From Planctomycetota bacterium (GTDB lineage Bacteria; Planctomycetota; Planctomycetia; Pirellulales; PALSA-1355), in assembly GCA_003389325.1 (NCBI GenBank), contig QQVE01000034.1, positions 1 through 64,000 of the forward strand: DNA of 64,000 bases, given 5' to 3'. Below, piece by piece: positions 61,764 through 64,000 of the stretch. Below the pieces are notes generated by a model, which was not told the origin of the DNA, ran no database searches, and saw only the letters and a program-made list of their open reading frames with translations. Each line of letters starts with the position of its first letter. The first letter of the stretch is position 1. Both the position numbers and the translations under genes were made by a program.

Positions 61764-63089
61764 CTACTCGTGCCGCAAAGCCTCGATCGGGTCCATGCGC
61801 GCCGCTCGCCGGGCCGGATACAACCCAAACAGCACGCCCACGCCGACGGAAATCATGAACGCCGCGATAATCGACCAGGCGGCCAACCGCGGCTCGAGTT
61901 GTCGAATGTTCGGCGGCAAGGACGACATCACGTCGGGAAAGATTTGGGTCATCACGGCCCGGGTGCCCACGATCGCCGGCCGGCACAGGAAGCCCAAGAA
62001 TACTCCCAGCAGTCCGCCCGTGGCCGAAAGCACGATCGTCTCGCTAAGAAACTGAGAGACGATGTCGCGCTGCTTGGCCCCCAGGGCGCGGCGGATGCCG
62101 ATTTCGCGCGTGCGCTCCGTGACCGTGGCGAGCATGATGTTCATGATGCCGATGCCGCCGACCAACAGCGCGATGCCCGCGATCAGCACCAGCAGCAGGT
62201 TGAACATCATCTGCAGCACCTGGGCTTGCCGCAGCAGTTCTTTGGGCACCACGATCGCGTAGTCGGTGACCGGGTGAAATTTTTCCAACAGCGTGCGGAT
62301 GATGTCGGCCGTCTGGTCCACCTGCTCCAGATCGCGGACCGTGACGGTGATCTGGCTCAGCTCGACTTGCTCGCCTTCGCGGCTGCCGGCGCGGGAGGTG
62401 ATCACCAGATCGCCAATGCGGGCTCTCAGCGTCGAAAGCGGAATGTAGATGTCGGAGTTGTAGTCCTTGGCGGCCATGCTGCCGCCGATGCCGGCCGAAG
62501 CGGTGCGATTTTGCGTTTGTCCGACGACGACGTAGAAGGCGTCTTCAATCTGGACGAACTCACCGATCGGGTCCTGGTAGGGAAACAGCGTCTTCGCCGT
62601 TTGGTCGCCCAGCACGCACACGTTCACCCCTTCGGCCATGTCTTGGTCGGTGAGAAAGCGGCCGCGGGCCATGTGCAGGTTGTTCATCTCGCGGTACTTG
62701 GCCGTGCAGCCGACCAGTTGTACGTCGGTCACGTTGTCGACGTAGCGGGCCTCGCGCGTGATCTCGCGCATCGGCACGACCTGGGTGAGCGTGGGCACGT
62801 TCTCCACGATCCGCTCGTAGTCGTCGCGCAGCAGGCCGTAGGCAATCACAAACCCGCCCCCGCGCATGGCGTCTGCCGGCGGCTTGGTGCTGCGGATGAT
62901 AATGTTATTGGCGCCCAGGTCCTTGATCTGCTGCTGGGCCTGGTAGCTGACGCCCTCGCCCATGGCCACGAGCCAGATCACGGCGGTGACGCCGATGAGG
63001 ATGCCGAGAATGGCCAGCCCGGAGCGGAGCTTGTGCAACAACAAGCTCTTGAGTCCCAGCCGCAACGTTTGCCAGACTTTCGAGCCCAA
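61764..63089 (-). CDS. MacB-type ABC transporter permease
   Basis: The product has 441 residues from TTG 63089 (GSKVWQTLRLGLKSLLLHKL, matching the conserved 'LRLxLxxLLxxKLRS' start). The open frame runs to a GTG at 63197 but would overlap the adaptor gene. One N-terminal membrane segment (AILGILIGVTAVIWLVAMGE) is followed by a periplasmic MacB_PCD domain (about 65-270) and three C-terminal FtsX-type segments (MMFNLLLVLIAGIALLVGGI, then GIMNIMLATVTERTREIGIR motif, and LLGVFLGFLCRP / AAWSIIAAFMISVGVGVLFG), ending PARRAARMDPIEALRHE. It forms the transmembrane dimer of a MacAB/Lol-like exporter. Substrate unknown. Adaptor stop is 70 bp upstream. Confidence 0.92.
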   Translation of the reverse strand: MGSKVWQTLRLGLKSLLLHKLRSGLAILGILIGVTAVIWLVAMGEGVSYQAQQQIKDLGANNIIIRSTKPPADAMRGGGFVIAYGLLRDDYERIVENVPTLTQVVPMREITREARYVDNVTDVQLVGCTAKYREMNNLHMARGRFLTDQDMAEGVNVCVLGDQTAKTLFPYQDPIGEFVQIEDAFYVVVGQTQNRTASAGIGGSMAAKDYNSDIYIPLSTLRARIGDLVITSRAGSREGEQVELSQITVTVRDLEQVDQTADIIRTLLEKFHPVTDYAIVVPKELLRQAQVLQMMFNLLLVLIAGIALLVGGIGIMNIMLATVTERTREIGIRRALGAKQRDIVSQFLSETIVLSATGGLLGVFLGFLCRPAIVGTRAVMTQIFPDVMSSLPPNIRQLEPRLAAWSIIAAFMISVGVGVLFGLYPARRAARMDPIEALRHE

Positions 63090-63159
63090 GCCACTACCTT
63101 CGCCAGAGAAGAGCCACGCGCCGAAGCCTTTAGCTGAGCGCGTGAACGCCGTCGGGAAC

Positions 63160-64000
63160 TTACGGTCCGCCGCGACCCGGTCCGCCGGGTCCGCCACCCG
63201 CCGCTTGCTCCTGCATGCGTTTGCGGGCCGCGGCAGCCGCGGCAGCTTCCGAACTGCTGATGAAGCCGTCGCTGTCGCTATCGATACGATCGAAGAAGTT
63301 CTGCACCTGTTCGGGCGCCTCCTCGCGGCTGACTTTTCCGTCGCCGTCGGCGTCGGCCGACATCAGACCGGCAGAACCACCGGCCGGCTTGCGAGCCTGG
63401 CCGCCCTCCGCTTCGGCGGGCATTTCGGCGGGCTTGTCGCCGCCGAAACGTTCCTTCACGTTGACCTTCCCGTCGGTGCGATCTTCTTCGCGCGCCTCGG
63501 CGATTCTGTCTCGCGGGTTGAGCAGGACTCGGTCGCCTTCCTTGAGCCCGCTGTTGATCTGAATCCTGGTATTGTTGCCCAGTCCCAACTCGACCTGGCA
63601 CTTCTCCGCTCCGCCGGGCGTGGCCACCCAGCAGTAAAACTTGCCTTTCTTTTCGACCACCGCCTGCACCGGCACACTCAGCACGTCGGACAGGTTGGCC
63701 ACGAGAATCTCTACTGCCGCGGTCATGCCGGGTCGCAGTCCCGTCGTGTCGCTCTCGATCGCCACCGTCGCCGCGTATTCCTTGACACTGCCCGAAAACC
63801 AATTGCTCGGCTCGGGCTGGTTGGCGACCGAAGTCACGATGCCCTGCAGCTCGCGGTCCTGCACTTTGATGCGGGCTCGCATCCCGCGTTTCAGGCTGTC
63901 GATCTTGGATTCATGCACGGTGCATTTGACCTGCATGTGGGAAAGATCGGGCAACTGGATGATCGTCTGCCGCTCGCGTACCAGGGCGCCTTCTTCGATG
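63160..64000 (-). CDS. Efflux RND/MacA-type periplasmic adaptor with EF-hand C terminus, partial
   Basis: The visible part has about 280 residues and runs off the right edge; the N-terminal anchor is missing. The region VKCTVHESKIDSLKRGMRAR is the adaptor beta-barrel entry, and RPGMTAAVEILVANLSDVLS and VPVQAVVEKKGKFYCWVATP fit the HlyD/MacA barrel and membrane-proximal domains, followed by LGLGNNTRIQINSGLKEGDR. After about 90 further residues, the C-terminal tail carries two EF-hand-like loops: DADGDGKVSREE and DSDSDGFISSSE, then an Ala/Gly-rich end. The EF-hand loops have Asp at 1, 3, 5 and Glu at 12. The tail may bind calcium and control assembly. The gene heads the operon with the permease and ATPase. 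Confidence 0.85.
   Translation of the reverse strand, partial: IEEGALVRERQTIIQLPDLSHMQVKCTVHESKIDSLKRGMRARIKVQDRELQGIVTSVANQPEPSNWFSGSVKEYAATVAIESDTTGLRPGMTAAVEILVANLSDVLSVPVQAVVEKKGKFYCWVATPGGAEKCQVELGLGNNTRIQINSGLKEGDRVLLNPRDRIAEAREEDRTDGKVNVKERFGGDKPAEMPAEAEGGQARKPAGGSAGLMSADADGDGKVSREEAPEQVQNFFDRIDSDSDGFISSSEAAAAAAARKRMQEQAAGGGPGGPGRGGP

Noticed and set aside
61107..63137. A plus-strand frame of 676 codons opposite the ABC transporter genes
   Set aside because: The opposite strand carries complete MacB-type ATPase and permease motifs; this frame is a shadow of them.

Overview
The window reads as chromosomal DNA of a planctomycete (phylum Planctomycetota, probably Pirellulales-like; inference). 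The DNA is GC-rich with strong G/C third-position bias. It carries families typical of that phylum: a DUF1559 prepilin-like protein with its own terminator, a DUF1501 / PPC / DUF1549-DUF1553 / cytochrome-WD40 cluster, an exported SdrD_B repeat protein with an FESR..LMA-type N-terminal motif, PQQ-propeller and WD40 exported proteins, a DUF3592 protein and a free-standing RNA polymerase alpha-CTD. I recognise 44 protein genes, two of them cut by the window edges (sucC on the left, an RND/MacA-type adaptor on the right). I see no rRNA, tRNA, CRISPR array, insertion sequence or prophage.

Layout. 1-4560: sucC (partial, minus), then a plus-strand run of Fur-like regulator, methyltransferase, UbiA-family prenyltransferase close to decaprenyl-phosphate phosphoribosyltransferase, and a polytopic glycosyltransferase-like protein. 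4565-7337: polX and a Cys-Cys-rich exported protein on minus, separated by a clear terminator. 7753-10057: a minus operon with ATGA overlaps (DUF3592 membrane protein, small arrestin-like protein, P-loop ATPase). 10272-23793: PQQ-propeller protein, alpha-CTD protein (minus), UvrD/PcrA helicase, Old Yellow Enzyme-type oxidoreductase, Mfd, PpiC-type foldase, citrate synthase and an exported WD40 protein. 23848-28215: a 1455-residue surface-type protein with an exact 666-bp repeat. 28313-31133: two small unknown proteins, a CopD-like membrane protein and the CCA-adding enzyme, all minus. 31209-38056: addA and addB, coupled by a GTGA overlap.

38434-44597: DUF1559 prepilin-like gene with good promoter and terminator, a single-domain rhodanese, a coupled pair of membrane-associated GTPases (minus) and an enolase-superfamily sugar-acid dehydratase. 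44642-53336: the planctomycete cytochrome/DUF1549/PPC/DUF1501 cluster, all minus. 53473-61027: a PGPGW membrane protein, a ketoglutarate-semialdehyde-type dehydrogenase, an exported N/Q-rich protein, a two-PAS histidine kinase, an iron-type alcohol dehydrogenase, a small duplicated-motif protein and a Tat-exported TIM-barrel epimerase. 61044-64000: a MacAB-type tripartite exporter (adaptor, permease, ATPase) whose adaptor carries EF-hand motifs at its C terminus.

Functional themes are DNA repair (PolX, UvrD, Mfd, AddAB), central metabolism (SucC, citrate synthase), envelope and surface biology, and sugar-acid catabolism (enolase-superfamily dehydratase and semialdehyde dehydrogenase, about 10 kb apart). 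The least explained parts are the DUF3592/arrestin-like/ATPase operon, the tandem GTPases, the free alpha-CTD and the UbiA/glycosyltransferase pair.
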